Position numbers and translations under genes: made by a program. A DNA stretch of 64,000 nucleotides from an uncultured Chitinophaga sp. Lineage in GTDB: Bacteria > Bacteroidota > Bacteroidia > Chitinophagales > Chitinophagaceae. The stretch covers positions 1-64,000 of the forward strand of contig NZ_CALEJS010000039.1 in assembly GCF_937898475.1 (NCBI RefSeq), given 5' to 3'. A model generated the notes under the pieces. That model saw only the letters and a list, made by a program, of their open reading frames with translations, was not told where the DNA came from and ran no database searches. Numbering within the stretch: position 1 is the first letter of the stretch; each line of letters opens with the position of its first letter. Positions 51,362 through 59,476 of the stretch are shown here, one piece after another.

Positions 51362-52668
51362 GCAGCGCTTTTGAAGTAAGAGGCGGTAACCGCCTTAAGG
51401 GGGAAATTGTGCCCCAGGGTGCCAAAAACGAAGCTTTACAGATAATCAGCGCGGTGTTGCTGACGCCGGAAACCGTTACCATCAGTAACATTCCGGACAT
51501 TTTAGATGTGAACCTGCTGATAGAGCTACTTGCCGATATAGGCGTGCAGGTAAACCGCGTGAGCCGCGATACCTGTGAATTCACCGCCGCTGATATTGAT
51601 CTGGCCTATCTCCAGAGCCCGGAATTCAAAAAGAAATCCGGCAGGCTGAGGGGATCCGTTATGATAGCCGGCCCTTTACTGGCCCGTTATGGAAAGGCCT
51701 ATATCCCTAAACCGGGCGGCGATAAAATAGGCCGCCGCCGGCTGGATACCCACATTATCGGCTTTGAGAAGCTGGGCGTTCAGTTTGTATACGATACTGA
51801 TGATAACTTCTTCCGGCTGGAAGCAGCTGATGGACTGAAAGGCACCTATATGCTGCTGGACGAGCCTTCTGTTACCGGTACGGCCAATATTATTATGGCC
51901 GCCGTAATGGCAAAAGGCACCACCACTATTTATAATGCTGCCTGCGAACCCTATATACAGCAGCTTTGCAAAATGCTGAATAGCATGGGGGCAAAGATAC
52001 AGGGGGTAGGTTCCAACCTCATTACCATTGAAGGGGTGAACTCCCTGAAGGGCTGCAGCCACAGCATGCTGCCGGATATGATCGAGATCGGTTCCTTCAT
52101 CGGCCTGGCAGCTATGACGCAGAGCGAGATCACCATCCGCAATGCGGGTGTGGAGCACCTGGGCATTATCCCTGAAAAGTTCCGTCAGCTGGGTATTCAG
52201 CTGGAGCTGAGGGGTAATGATATCTATATTCCCGCACAGGAGTCTTACGAAATACAAACCTTTCTGGATGGTTCCATCCTCACGGTATATGATCACCCAT
52301 GGCCGGGCTTTACGCCGGATCTGCTCAGCATTGTGCTGGTAGTAGCCACCCAGGCCAGGGGCAGTGTAATGATCCACCAGAAAATGTTCGAGAGCCGTCT
52401 CTTCTTTGTGGACAAGCTCATTGATATGGGCGCCCAGATCGTGTTGTGCGATCCGCACAGGGCGGTAGTTATAGGGCTTGGCCGACAGCATCTGCTGAGA
52501 GGCATTACCATGTCATCGCCAGACATACGTGCGGGTGTGGCACTGCTGATCGCAGCGCTGAGCGCCGAAGGCAAAAGCACTATCCAGAACATAGAACAGA
52601 TTGACCGCGGCTATCAATATATCGACGAAAGGCTGAGAAGGCTGGGCGCGGATATAAAGAGAGTGTAA
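51358..52668 (+). CDS. murA: UDP-GlcNAc 1-carboxyvinyltransferase MurA (Cys-to-Asp form)
   Basis: First committed enzyme of peptidoglycan synthesis, moving enolpyruvate from PEP to UDP-GlcNAc, 436 residues. The fold repeats are visible, with Lys23 and Asn24 in PQGAKNEAL and RLRGSVMIAGPLLARYG. The active-site loop reads PKPGGDKIGRRRLD: Asp122 takes the place of the Cys (Cys115 in E. coli) that fosfomycin alkylates, so the enzyme should be insensitive to that drug. The start is GTG at 51358, overlapping the DUF4290 stop. A hairpin repeat follows. Confidence 0.97.
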   Translation: MSSAFEVRGGNRLKGEIVPQGAKNEALQIISAVLLTPETVTISNIPDILDVNLLIELLADIGVQVNRVSRDTCEFTAADIDLAYLQSPEFKKKSGRLRGSVMIAGPLLARYGKAYIPKPGGDKIGRRRLDTHIIGFEKLGVQFVYDTDDNFFRLEAADGLKGTYMLLDEPSVTGTANIIMAAVMAKGTTTIYNAACEPYIQQLCKMLNSMGAKIQGVGSNLITIEGVNSLKGCSHSMLPDMIEIGSFIGLAAMTQSEITIRNAGVEHLGIIPEKFRQLGIQLELRGNDIYIPAQESYEIQTFLDGSILTVYDHPWPGFTPDLLSIVLVVATQARGSVMIHQKMFESRLFFVDKLIDMGAQIVLCDPHRAVVIGLGRQHLLRGITMSSPDIRAGVALLIAALSAEGKSTIQNIEQIDRGYQYIDERLRRLGADIKRV

Positions 52669-52672
52669 AGTC

Positions 52673-52737
52673 AGCTATTGGCATTTAGGCGTTAGCTGTT
52701 CTCTTAGCTAATGGCTAAATGCCAGCAGCTAATAGCT
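52673..52737. repeat. Intergenic long hairpin, GCTAA/TTAGC class
   Basis: AGCTATT (52673-52679) pairs with AATAGCT (52731-52737), then after a seven-base bulge GGCATTTAGGCGTTAGCTG pairs with TAGCTAATGGCTAAATGCC with one mismatch and two wobbles. The loop is about six bases. It ends seven bases before the gmk start codon. Confidence 0.8.
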
Positions 52738-52743
52738 AAACAG

Positions 52744-53310
52744 ATGTCATCACAAAAGATCATTATCATCACTGCACCCTCCGGTGCAGGGAAAACCACT
52801 ATCGTAAGGAAATTATTATCGGAGCTGCCGCAGCTGGCTTTTTCCATTTCTGCCAGTACCCGTACGCCCCGGGAGAATGAAGTGCACGGAAAGGATTACT
52901 ACTTCCTGAGCACAGAAGAATTCCATCATAAGATTGAGGAGAATGCATTTGCCGAATACGAAATGGTGTATGCAGGCAAATATTACGGCACCCTGAAAAG
53001 CGAGCTGGAACGTATATGGGGCAATGGGCAGGTGCCTATGGTAGACATAGACGTGAAGGGCGCGCTGTCCATCAAGGAAACCTACCAGGAGGCCGCGTTA
53101 ACTATCTTTATACAACCCCCATCCCTGGAAGCCCTCCGGGCAAGGCTCAGCGAACGCGGCACAGAAACCGCAGACTCCCTGGAGGAACGCCTTGCCAAAG
53201 CCCGCTACGAACTTTCCTTTGCCCATGAATTTGATACCATTGTGCTGAATGATGAGCTGGAAAAGGCTTATGCTACCGTAAAAGCGCTGGTGCTGGATTT
53301 CTTGAAGTAA
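52744..53310 (+). CDS. gmk: Guanylate kinase
   Basis: Phosphorylates GMP to GDP, essential for nucleotide supply. 188 residues from the ATG at 52744, with P-loop TAPSGAGKTTIVRKLL, the GMP-binding part SISASTRTPRENEVHGKDYYF, EYEMVYAGKYYGT and MVDIDVKGALSI, and the lid IFIQPPSLEALRARLSERG. The frame opens eleven codons earlier, but those codons lie within the hairpin repeat and are not needed. It may be read on from murA through the hairpin. Confidence 0.97.
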   Translation: MSSQKIIIITAPSGAGKTTIVRKLLSELPQLAFSISASTRTPRENEVHGKDYYFLSTEEFHHKIEENAFAEYEMVYAGKYYGTLKSELERIWGNGQVPMVDIDVKGALSIKETYQEAALTIFIQPPSLEALRARLSERGTETADSLEERLAKARYELSFAHEFDTIVLNDELEKAYATVKALVLDFLK

Positions 53311-53449
53311 ATTCCAAGTTCCAAATTCCAAATTCCAAAAACCAAATGCACAATCCCAGATGACGGATTTCTTGAAGGTAGAGGCCTATCTTAACCATTT
53401 GGAATTTGGTATTTGGAATTTGGCATTTGGTATTTGAAGTCTGGAATTT
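53311..53449. repeat. Intergenic long hairpin, CCAAATTCC class
   Basis: The left arm (about 53311-53350) and right arm (about 53395-53449) are inverted copies built of CCAAATTCCAAA-type words, with several mismatches. The first base follows the gmk stop directly. A 13-bp piece of the gmk 3' end, GGATTTCTTGAAG (53296-53308), recurs in the loop at 53366-53378. Confidence 0.7.
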
Positions 53450-53458
53450 TGTTTTTGG

Positions 53459-53466
53459 TATATTTG
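53459..53466 (+). promoter_or_regulatory. Candidate promoter at the repeat edge
   Basis: TATATTTG is an exact TAnnTTTG match, 8 bp before the ATG at 53474. A TTTG about 22 bases upstream lies in the right arm of the repeat. If used, the mRNA would have almost no leader. Confidence 0.35.
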
Positions 53467-53473
53467 TTAATAC

Positions 53474-54730
53474 ATGGACAGTTACACAACCCTTATACTC
53501 ATCATGATGGTATTGCTGGCAGGCTTCTTTGCGGGCCTGGAAACAGCTTTTGCCAACGTTAATAAGCTCAGTATAGAGCTGAAAAAGAAGCAGGGCAGGG
53601 CTACCGGTAAGATCCTGGCCAGCTTTACTGAAAGCCCCGGCCGTTTTCTGGCCACCAGCCTGCTGGGCCTGACCATTGTTGTGGTGGTCTACGGGATCAT
53701 GTTCGCGGGCATGTTTCAGCCTGTGTGGGACAATGTAATGCCGCCGCAGTACCAGCCCTTCTTATTACTGATGGAAGTGCTGGCAGCTACCTTTATCATG
53801 CTTTTACTGGGTTTCTTCATTCCGCGGGCCGTATTCCGTTCCCGGCCGGAAGCCCTGCTGAGCTTTTTTGCCCTGCCGGTGTCTGTGATCTCCAAGCCTT
53901 TGTATGTGATCGGTAACCTGCTGGTGTCCGTATCTGAATGGATACTCAAATACCTGTTCAACGTTCGCATTATAGAAAACAGGCCTTCCTTTGCCCGGGT
54001 AGATGTAGAACACTTCATCCGCCAGTCGCAGCAGCATTTTGCCGAGAACCAGGAGCTGAACACCGAGCTGTTTGAGAATGCGCTCTCCCTGGCCCATGTA
54101 AAGATCCGCGGCTGCCTCATTCCCCGCAAGGAGATAGAGGCGCTGGAAATTACCAGCCCTATCAGCGAGGCGCGGCGTAAGTTCATGGAAACAAAGCTGT
54201 CAAAGATCATCATCTACGAAAGCACAATAGACAATATCCTGGGTTACATTCACCAGCTTGATATGTTCAAGAACCCGCAGGATATCCCGGCTATTATCCA
54301 CCCGATTATGGTAGTGCCGGAGACGATGAGCGCGATAGACCTGTTGAGCAAGTTTAATAAAGAACGCAAAAGCATTGCCTGGGTGGTAGACGAGTTTGGC
54401 GGTACCGCCGGCATTGTTACCATAGAAGATGTACTGGAAGAGATCTTCGGGGAGATCAAGGATGAACATGATGTGGAGGAGTTTGTAGAGAAGCAGATCG
54501 CTGAGAAAGAATACATCTTCTCAGGCCGCCTGGAGCTGGATTACCTGAATGAGCGTTATGGTTTTGATTTCCCGGAAGATGAGAGTGAAACACTTTCCGG
54601 GTACATTATCAATCACCACGAAACCATCCCGAAGCTGAAAGAAAGGATCATTATAGACGACTATGAGTTTGACGTACTGAACGTAACAGATACGCGGATA
54701 GAAATGGTCAAGATGAGGATTTTAGCCTGA
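53474..54730 (+). CDS. CNNM/CorC-type transporter-associated protein
   Basis: Protein of 418 residues with the domain order DUF21/CNNM (about 1-190, four membrane helices; AGFFAGLETAFANVNKLSIEL), a CBS pair (about 205-330; RKEIEALEITSPISEAR and IPAIIHPIMVVPETMSAID, with WVVDEFGGTAGIVTIEDVLEEIFGEI) and a C-terminal CorC/HlyC domain (about 340-418). Family members move or regulate magnesium, cobalt or sodium. In gliding Bacteroidota a related protein, GldE, supports motility; this one could be that, but gldD is not next to it. Confidence 0.9.
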   Translation: MDSYTTLILIMMVLLAGFFAGLETAFANVNKLSIELKKKQGRATGKILASFTESPGRFLATSLLGLTIVVVVYGIMFAGMFQPVWDNVMPPQYQPFLLLMEVLAATFIMLLLGFFIPRAVFRSRPEALLSFFALPVSVISKPLYVIGNLLVSVSEWILKYLFNVRIIENRPSFARVDVEHFIRQSQQHFAENQELNTELFENALSLAHVKIRGCLIPRKEIEALEITSPISEARRKFMETKLSKIIIYESTIDNILGYIHQLDMFKNPQDIPAIIHPIMVVPETMSAIDLLSKFNKERKSIAWVVDEFGGTAGIVTIEDVLEEIFGEIKDEHDVEEFVEKQIAEKEYIFSGRLELDYLNERYGFDFPEDESETLSGYIINHHETIPKLKERIIIDDYEFDVLNVTDTRIEMVKMRILA

Positions 54731-54785
54731 GATGGATGCAATTCAGGCGCAGGGAAAAGTTTTTTATGCCTAAATAAAGGATTGC

Positions 54786-54817
54786 TTGACATTGTTGTCT
54801 TTTTTTTAATATATTTG
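54786..54817 (+). promoter_or_regulatory. Promoter in the gap before tatC (first)
   Basis: TTG (54786-54788), a 21-base spacer and TATATTTG (54810-54817) fit the Bacteroidota consensus. Just downstream an inverted repeat CGATTTA (54848-54854) / TAAATCG (54865-54871) is followed by TTTTTA, and GCTAAATCG occurs twice (54841, 54863). Confidence 0.5.
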
Positions 54818-54982
54818 CATTGTGAAAGCGGGAAAAGCCTGCTAAATCGATTTAAACCGACAGCTAAATCGTTTTTAAAAAAAGTAGTAGGAAATTAACA
54901 CAGATTTTATACATTTGCTGTAGGTGATGTAACACTATTATTTGATTTTTGTTAAAGGGTTGTAAAAAATATTGTTACAACA

Positions 54983-55012
54983 TTGGTAATAAGATAATTC
55001 TTTCTATTTTTG
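54983..55012 (+). promoter_or_regulatory. Promoter in the gap before tatC (second)
   Basis: TTG (54983-54985), a 19-base spacer and TATTTTTG (55005-55012) fit the consensus. Transcription would start near 55018, about 320 bp before tatC and about 130 bp before a terminator-like hairpin. Confidence 0.55.
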
Positions 55013-55017
55013 TGATA

Positions 55018-55181
55018 GAAATTTAGACGCAACCAGAAATAAAACTTATTTTGAAAGCTTGCCATCAATCGAATAAGTAGCAGATCTGGAAGCAGAAGAC
55101 ATTCTCGAATTCAACTTTTTTGGGGTTAACAAACAATGGATGAAAGGCCGGCTCTTGATTCTTCTTGGGCTGGCTCTTTTT
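55018..55181 (+). ncRNA. Candidate small RNA or structured leader before tatC
   Basis: A stretch of about 165 bases without a convincing gene lies between the promoter at 54983-55012 and the hairpin at 55147-55181. I do not recognise 6S, SRP, RNase P or a known riboswitch in it. It may be a small RNA, or a leader whose hairpin attenuates tatC. A 64-codon frame at 55136-55330 reads through the hairpin but looks like noise. Confidence 0.35.
55147..55181 (+). terminator. Terminator-like hairpin upstream of tatC
   Basis: GCCGGCTC (55147-55154) pairs with GGGCTGGC (55167-55174) at all eight positions, two of them wobbles, over a 12-base loop, and TCTTTTTTT follows. It has the form of an intrinsic terminator but follows no recognised gene. 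Confidence 0.65.
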
Positions 55182-55290
55182 TTATACCTGTACCATCCGC
55201 ATCCCCCTGTCCCTTCAACACCTGCAGAAACCTTTACTACGACTCAATTCTGCTTTATCTAATTTTTCCGTTTTCCTTTTCCCCTTTCTA

Positions 55291-55298
55291 TATATTTG
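55291..55298 (+). promoter_or_regulatory. Candidate tatC promoter (-7 element)
   Basis: TATATTTG is an exact TAnnTTTG match 39 bp before the tatC ATG. The stretch upstream is C/T-rich and has no clear -33 TTTG. Confidence 0.45.
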
Positions 55299-55337
55299 TG
55301 ATCTTGAATACTCATTCTACACTGATCTAACTGGAAA

Positions 55338-56201
55338 ATGTTTAAGAAGATATTTGCGAATAATAGCGACAAGGCAGAAATGTCTTTTTTTGACCACCTG
55401 GAGGACCTGCGCTGGCACATCATCAGATCAGTGGCGGCAATAGCGGTGGTAAGCGTATTTGGTTTTATTTACACGAAAGAGATTCTGGACAATGTGATAT
55501 TCGGCCCCACCAATGCATCTTTCCCGTCCTATATTGCCATGTGCAAGATCAGCCACTGGCTCGGTATGGGAGATAAGCTCTGCATTACGCCCGTAAAGGT
55601 GCAGTTCCAGAACTTTAAAATGGCCGGACAGGTAATGCTGCAGTTTAAGCTCGCCTTCATCATTGGGCTGGTAGTAGCATTTCCTTACATCTTCTATGAG
55701 TTCTGGCGCTTTGTTAAGCCGGCTTTAAAGGAAAAGGAAATAAGGGGCGCCAGGGGCGTTATCTTCTGGGTTTCCTTCCAGTTTTTCCTGGGCATAGGCT
55801 TCAGCTATTTCCTGATGGCGCCTTTTACCATCAACTTCCTGGCAGGTTATACCATCACCGATAAAGCGGTGAACCAGTTCTTCCTGGACGACTATTTCTC
55901 GCTCATGACGCAGATCATTCTCGGCATGGGTATTTTGTTTGAGCTGCCTGTTCTGGTGTTCTTCCTTACCAAAATAGGGTTGATAACGCCTGATTTTATG
56001 CGTTCCTACCGTCGTCATGCCATTGTGGTGATCCTGGTGCTGGCAGCCGTTATTACGCCTCCGGACGTGATAGATCAGCTGATCGTATTTACGCCGCTGT
56101 ATTTGCTCTATGAAATCAGTATCTTTATATCGCGGAAAGCGCTAAAGGAAATGGATGAAAAAGACAGGAACCCGGTAGTAGTAGATGACGAGTGGTCCTG
56201 A
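55338..56201 (+). CDS. tatC: Twin-arginine translocase subunit TatC
   Basis: Membrane core of the Tat export system, 287 residues with six helices. The N-terminus has the signal-peptide-binding motif FFDHLEDLRWHIIRS, followed by an extended periplasmic loop, the FPYIFYEFWRFVKPAL segment with the conserved Pro/Tyr/Glu, FFLGIGFSYFLMAPFTINFL, and the closing PPDVIDQLIVFTPLYLLYEISI. The first periplasmic loop (about 55-95) is longer than in E. coli and has two Cys. tatA is not adjacent. It is followed by rpiB after 34-55 bp. Confidence 0.95.
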   Translation: MFKKIFANNSDKAEMSFFDHLEDLRWHIIRSVAAIAVVSVFGFIYTKEILDNVIFGPTNASFPSYIAMCKISHWLGMGDKLCITPVKVQFQNFKMAGQVMLQFKLAFIIGLVVAFPYIFYEFWRFVKPALKEKEIRGARGVIFWVSFQFFLGIGFSYFLMAPFTINFLAGYTITDKAVNQFFLDDYFSLMTQIILGMGILFELPVLVFFLTKIGLITPDFMRSYRRHAIVVILVLAAVITPPDVIDQLIVFTPLYLLYEISIFISRKALKEMDEKDRNPVVVDDEWS

Positions 56202-56256
56202 TAAATTCCGATTACTGTTTTAGACACTAGCAATCATGCACGCAACACTGTTCAAC

Positions 56257-56694
56257 ATGTCATTACCGGTGGCGGTTGGTTCTGACCACGCCGGTTTTGA
56301 GTACAAAGAAGAGATCATATCCTACCTGGAAGCAAAAGGGATTCAGGTAAAAGACTTTGGAGCCCATTCAAAAGACTCCGCAGACTATCCGGATTATGCC
56401 CACCCGGTGGCCACCGCCGTAGAAAGGGAAGAAGTGGCTTTTGGGATCCTGGTATGTGGCAGCGCAAACGGCGTGGCCATTACCGCCAATAAGCACCAGG
56501 GTGTAAGAGCCGCCATATGCTGGGGCGAAGAGCTGGCCAGGCTGGCCCGTGGCCATAATGAGGCCAACATTATCTGCATACCCGCCAGGTTTGTAGATAC
56601 TGCGGTGGCCAAGGAAATGGTAGAAGTGTTTATGACCACCCCCTTTGAAGGCGGTCGTCACGAAACCAGGGTCAGGAAGATCGCCTGCCTCTGA
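56257..56694 (+). CDS. rpiB: Ribose 5-phosphate isomerase B
   Basis: Interconverts ribose 5-phosphate and ribulose 5-phosphate, 145 residues. Motifs are VGSDHAGFEYKEEI, KDSADYPDYAHPVA, the LVCGSANGVAITANKHQGVRA loop (written in two parts: LVCGSANG and ITANKHQGVRAA) with its catalytic Cys, and NEANIICIPARF. Two start codons are possible; the ATG at 56257 gives a normal family N-terminus, and one at 56236 adds seven residues. It is probably co-transcribed with tatC. Confidence 0.94.
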   Translation: MSLPVAVGSDHAGFEYKEEIISYLEAKGIQVKDFGAHSKDSADYPDYAHPVATAVEREEVAFGILVCGSANGVAITANKHQGVRAAICWGEELARLARGHNEANIICIPARFVDTAVAKEMVEVFMTTPFEGGRHETRVRKIACL

Positions 56695-56832
56695 GGCAGT
56701 GCCAGAGACATTCAAAATGACCGGCGATCAGTAATGGGTTGCCTGGACTGTGATCATACTTTTAAAGCCGGGATGCAGCTATCTATGCAGTTCCCGGCTT
56801 TTATTTTCATCCTTTCATTTCAACTGCTTAAC

Positions 56833-58416
56833 ATGAGATCAACTTCACTCATCACTATCTCACTGCTGTTATGTATACCTGCCTGGGCACAGTACGACGG
56901 GCGTATGGCCGCGCCCGCGGAACAACCGGCAGTAGCCGCCAGGTACGGGGAAAGCATCACCGCAGACAATATTAAAGACCAGCTGCATATTGTTGCGGGC
57001 TCCGGTATGGAAGGCCGGGAAACAGCCACAGAGGGGCAACGTAAGGCGGCTTCCTATATCATTTCACAGTTTAAGAAACTGGGCCTTCAGCCCGGGGCCA
57101 AAGGCAAATGGGAACAGTACTTTTACCTGTACCAGGATACGCTTGCGGGCGGAAGCATCCGCATAAACAATCACTCCTATGTTTTTGGCAAGGATTATTA
57201 CAGCAGCATAAAGGAGTGTAAAGACCAACAGCTGCAGGCTTCCCGTATTCTTTTTGCAGGCTACGGCATTTCCACTCCGGAATACGATAACTATAAGAAC
57301 CTGGATGCTGAAGGCAAAGTAGTGCTCATCCTGCCGGGAGAGCCGCGTAAGAATGATACCGCCTACCTGCTTACCGGCGCCCGCCGCGCTTCTACCTGGG
57401 GCGGTCTTGGCAAGAAGATCACTGAGGCGGCCAACCGCAAGGCCAGCGCGGTGCTGGTGGTAAATGAGGGCGCTACCCGCATAGAACAGGTAAGCGGCAA
57501 CCGTTTACGGAGAACCAGTATATATACGAGCAACAGCAAACAGGAAGATAACAGCAAGCCAAACGTATATTTTATCTCCCCGGAAATGGCCGCAACGCTG
57601 CTGGCCGTAACATCTCCCGAATCCCTGCTGAACCAGGAGACAGCCGATAAGCTGAAACCGGGCATGATCAACCGGGCGGTAGATATACAATTCAGGAAAG
57701 GTGTTCGCGAGCTGAAGTCCAGCAACGTACTGGCTTACCTGGAAGGCACCGATAAAAAAGAGGAGGTGGTATTTGTTACCGCCCACTACGATCACCTGGG
57801 TACGCAGGATGGCCAGATCTACTATGGCGCAGATGACGACGGCTCAGGCACAGTGGCCGTACTGGGGATTGCCGCGGCTTTTGCCAGGGCTAAAAAGGAG
57901 GGGCATGCACCGCGCCGCAGTATTGTTTTCATGACAGTGTCCGGCGAGGAAAAAGGACTGCTGGGATCTAAATACTATACGGAGAATCCCATCTATCCCC
58001 TGGATAAGACCGTGGTAGACCTTAATATTGATATGATCGGCCGTATAGATCCCATGCATGAGAAAGACACCAACTACGTATACGTTATCGGCGATGATAA
58101 GCTCAGCTCTGCGCTGCGGGACATCAATGAAAAGGCCAATGCCACCTTTACCCGGTTGCACCTGGACTATAAATACAATGATCCCGAAGATCCCAACCGT
58201 TTCTATTATCGTTCTGACCACTATATGTTTGCCCGCAACAATATACCGGTGATCTTCTACTTTAATGGCACCCATGAGGACTACCACCGTATAACCGATA
58301 CCGTTGAAAAGATTGACTACCCGCTGCTGGCGCGCCGCGCCCAGCTTGTATTCTATACCGCCTGGGAAATAGCCAACCGTGATGAAAGACTGAAAGTGGA
58401 CAGGCACGAAAAATAA
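56833..58416 (+). CDS. Secreted M28 family metallopeptidase
   Basis: Zinc aminopeptidase-like protein of 527 residues from the ATG at 56833, which starts a signal peptide (MRSTSLITISLLLCIPAWAQ). A PA-like insert (about 120-260) precedes the catalytic domain, where the metal ligands and general base can be picked out: HYDHLGTQDG, YGADDDGSGT, SGEEKGLLGSKYY, NIDMIGRIDP and RSDHYMFARN. It is expected in the periplasm or outside. It follows rpiB by about 140 bp and ends before a 15-bp hairpin. Confidence 0.92.
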   Translation: MRSTSLITISLLLCIPAWAQYDGRMAAPAEQPAVAARYGESITADNIKDQLHIVAGSGMEGRETATEGQRKAASYIISQFKKLGLQPGAKGKWEQYFYLYQDTLAGGSIRINNHSYVFGKDYYSSIKECKDQQLQASRILFAGYGISTPEYDNYKNLDAEGKVVLILPGEPRKNDTAYLLTGARRASTWGGLGKKITEAANRKASAVLVVNEGATRIEQVSGNRLRRTSIYTSNSKQEDNSKPNVYFISPEMAATLLAVTSPESLLNQETADKLKPGMINRAVDIQFRKGVRELKSSNVLAYLEGTDKKEEVVFVTAHYDHLGTQDGQIYYGADDDGSGTVAVLGIAAAFARAKKEGHAPRRSIVFMTVSGEEKGLLGSKYYTENPIYPLDKTVVDLNIDMIGRIDPMHEKDTNYVYVIGDDKLSSALRDINEKANATFTRLHLDYKYNDPEDPNRFYYRSDHYMFARNNIPVIFYFNGTHEDYHRITDTVEKIDYPLLARRAQLVFYTAWEIANRDERLKVDRHEK

Positions 58417-58423
58417 GCCGGCA

Positions 58424-58460
58424 ATATGCTGGTGTGCCCACAGGCGGCACACCGGCATAT
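58424..58460 (+). terminator. Long hairpin after the M28 peptidase gene
   Basis: A 15-bp stem, ATATGCTGGTGTGCC (58424-58438) with GGCACACCGGCATAT (58446-58460), has one wobble and a seven-base loop, 8 bp past the stop. No T-tract follows. Confidence 0.6.
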
Positions 58461-58923
58461 CCTGCTGTCAACACATTTGCACATTAACACGCATGGTTTC
58501 ACGTAGCCCTCTCCCGTGTATTTCTACATTCTTTTCGTATAGCCGCAAAAAAAATAGGTATTCCCCTTTTTTTTCAATAACTTAGGTATGAGTAATACCA
58601 AACACTAAGCAGAATTTTTACGTACTTTCCATTTTTCTGTTGTAAGCAGTGATTTCCGATAGGCAAGCAAGGCTGGAAAATCCACGTATAATAAGTGCAA
58701 ATAGCTGAAACACAGTCATTAATAGAGTCTAATGATGGGCATCAGCGATCATAATTTGTAGAATGCAGGCTTATTGTGCCCCGTTATATTGGTAACCATA
58801 AAACCTTACCGTCATGAGAAGACCTCCCGCTGTACGTACCCCCGGGCCGTTCATGTATCCGGCGTGATAGCTACCTGGGACCCGAGACGTAACCCTATTG
58901 TCTAATCCTAAAAGCGTATCAAT
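58461..58923. other. Gap upstream of the ECF sigma gene
   Basis: This stretch has no established gene. A 17-codon frame at 58814-58867 (MRRPPAVRTPGPFMYPA), starting with ATG, lies 57 bp before the sigma-factor ATG and could be a leader peptide or chance. A TTGGTAACCA palindrome is near 58790. No full TTTG/TAnnTTTG pair was found. Confidence 0.35.
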
Positions 58924-59424
58924 ATGTCATCCACCGAATTCAACAATTTGTTAATGGGAAATGCTGATTTTCTCCGGCCATACGCAATTACACTTACCAA
59001 GGATTCGGAATCTGCCAAAGACCTCTACCAGGAAACACTTTACCGCGCGCTGGCCAACAGGGATAAATACCTGGCAGGCACCAACATCAGGGCATGGTTA
59101 TATACCATCATGCGCAACATCTTTATCAACAACTACCGGCGCGGTAACCGGCAGTTCCGTCTTTTGGACAACGCCATGGGCGATTACCTGCTACACCACC
59201 AGCAGCCTGCAATCGGAAACTATGCAGAAAATGGCCTTCGGGTAAAAGATGTGCACATGGCCATCTATAATCTGCCTCCCATCTTCAAGCAACCCTTTCT
59301 TTTATATTTCGAAGGGTATAAATATTACGAGATAGCGGTGATCCTCAATGAGCCGCTGGGCACGGTAAAGAGCCGTATCCACTTTGCCCGTAAAATGCTG
59401 AAATCCCGCCTTGCGCGGTATTAA
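58924..59424 (+). CDS. ECF-type RNA polymerase sigma factor
   Basis: Extracytoplasmic-function sigma factor of 166 residues. Region 2 is about 10-80 (SAKDLYQETLYRALANRDKY then IRAWLYTIMRNIFINNYRR, the -10 recognition helix) and region 4 about 112-166 (LPPIFKQPFLLYFEGYKYYE, then EIAVILNEPLGTVKSRIHFA, the -35 helix-turn-helix). No anti-sigma gene is adjacent: a UvrD helicase follows after 52 bp. Its control must therefore be transcriptional or by a distant partner. Confidence 0.93.
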   Translation: MSSTEFNNLLMGNADFLRPYAITLTKDSESAKDLYQETLYRALANRDKYLAGTNIRAWLYTIMRNIFINNYRRGNRQFRLLDNAMGDYLLHHQQPAIGNYAENGLRVKDVHMAIYNLPPIFKQPFLLYFEGYKYYEIAVILNEPLGTVKSRIHFARKMLKSRLARY

Positions 59425-59476
59425 ATCCGGTGCCTGAACTTAGAATTTGGTACATTTACATTTTCAATAAATGTGA

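Noticed and set aside
35503..53449. CCAAATTCC repeats as a CRISPR array
   Set aside because: The units are adjacent, lack unique spacers and form inverted arms; no cas gene is in the window.
55136..55330. 64-codon frame before tatC
   Set aside because: It reads through a terminator-like hairpin and a promoter, and its composition looks random.
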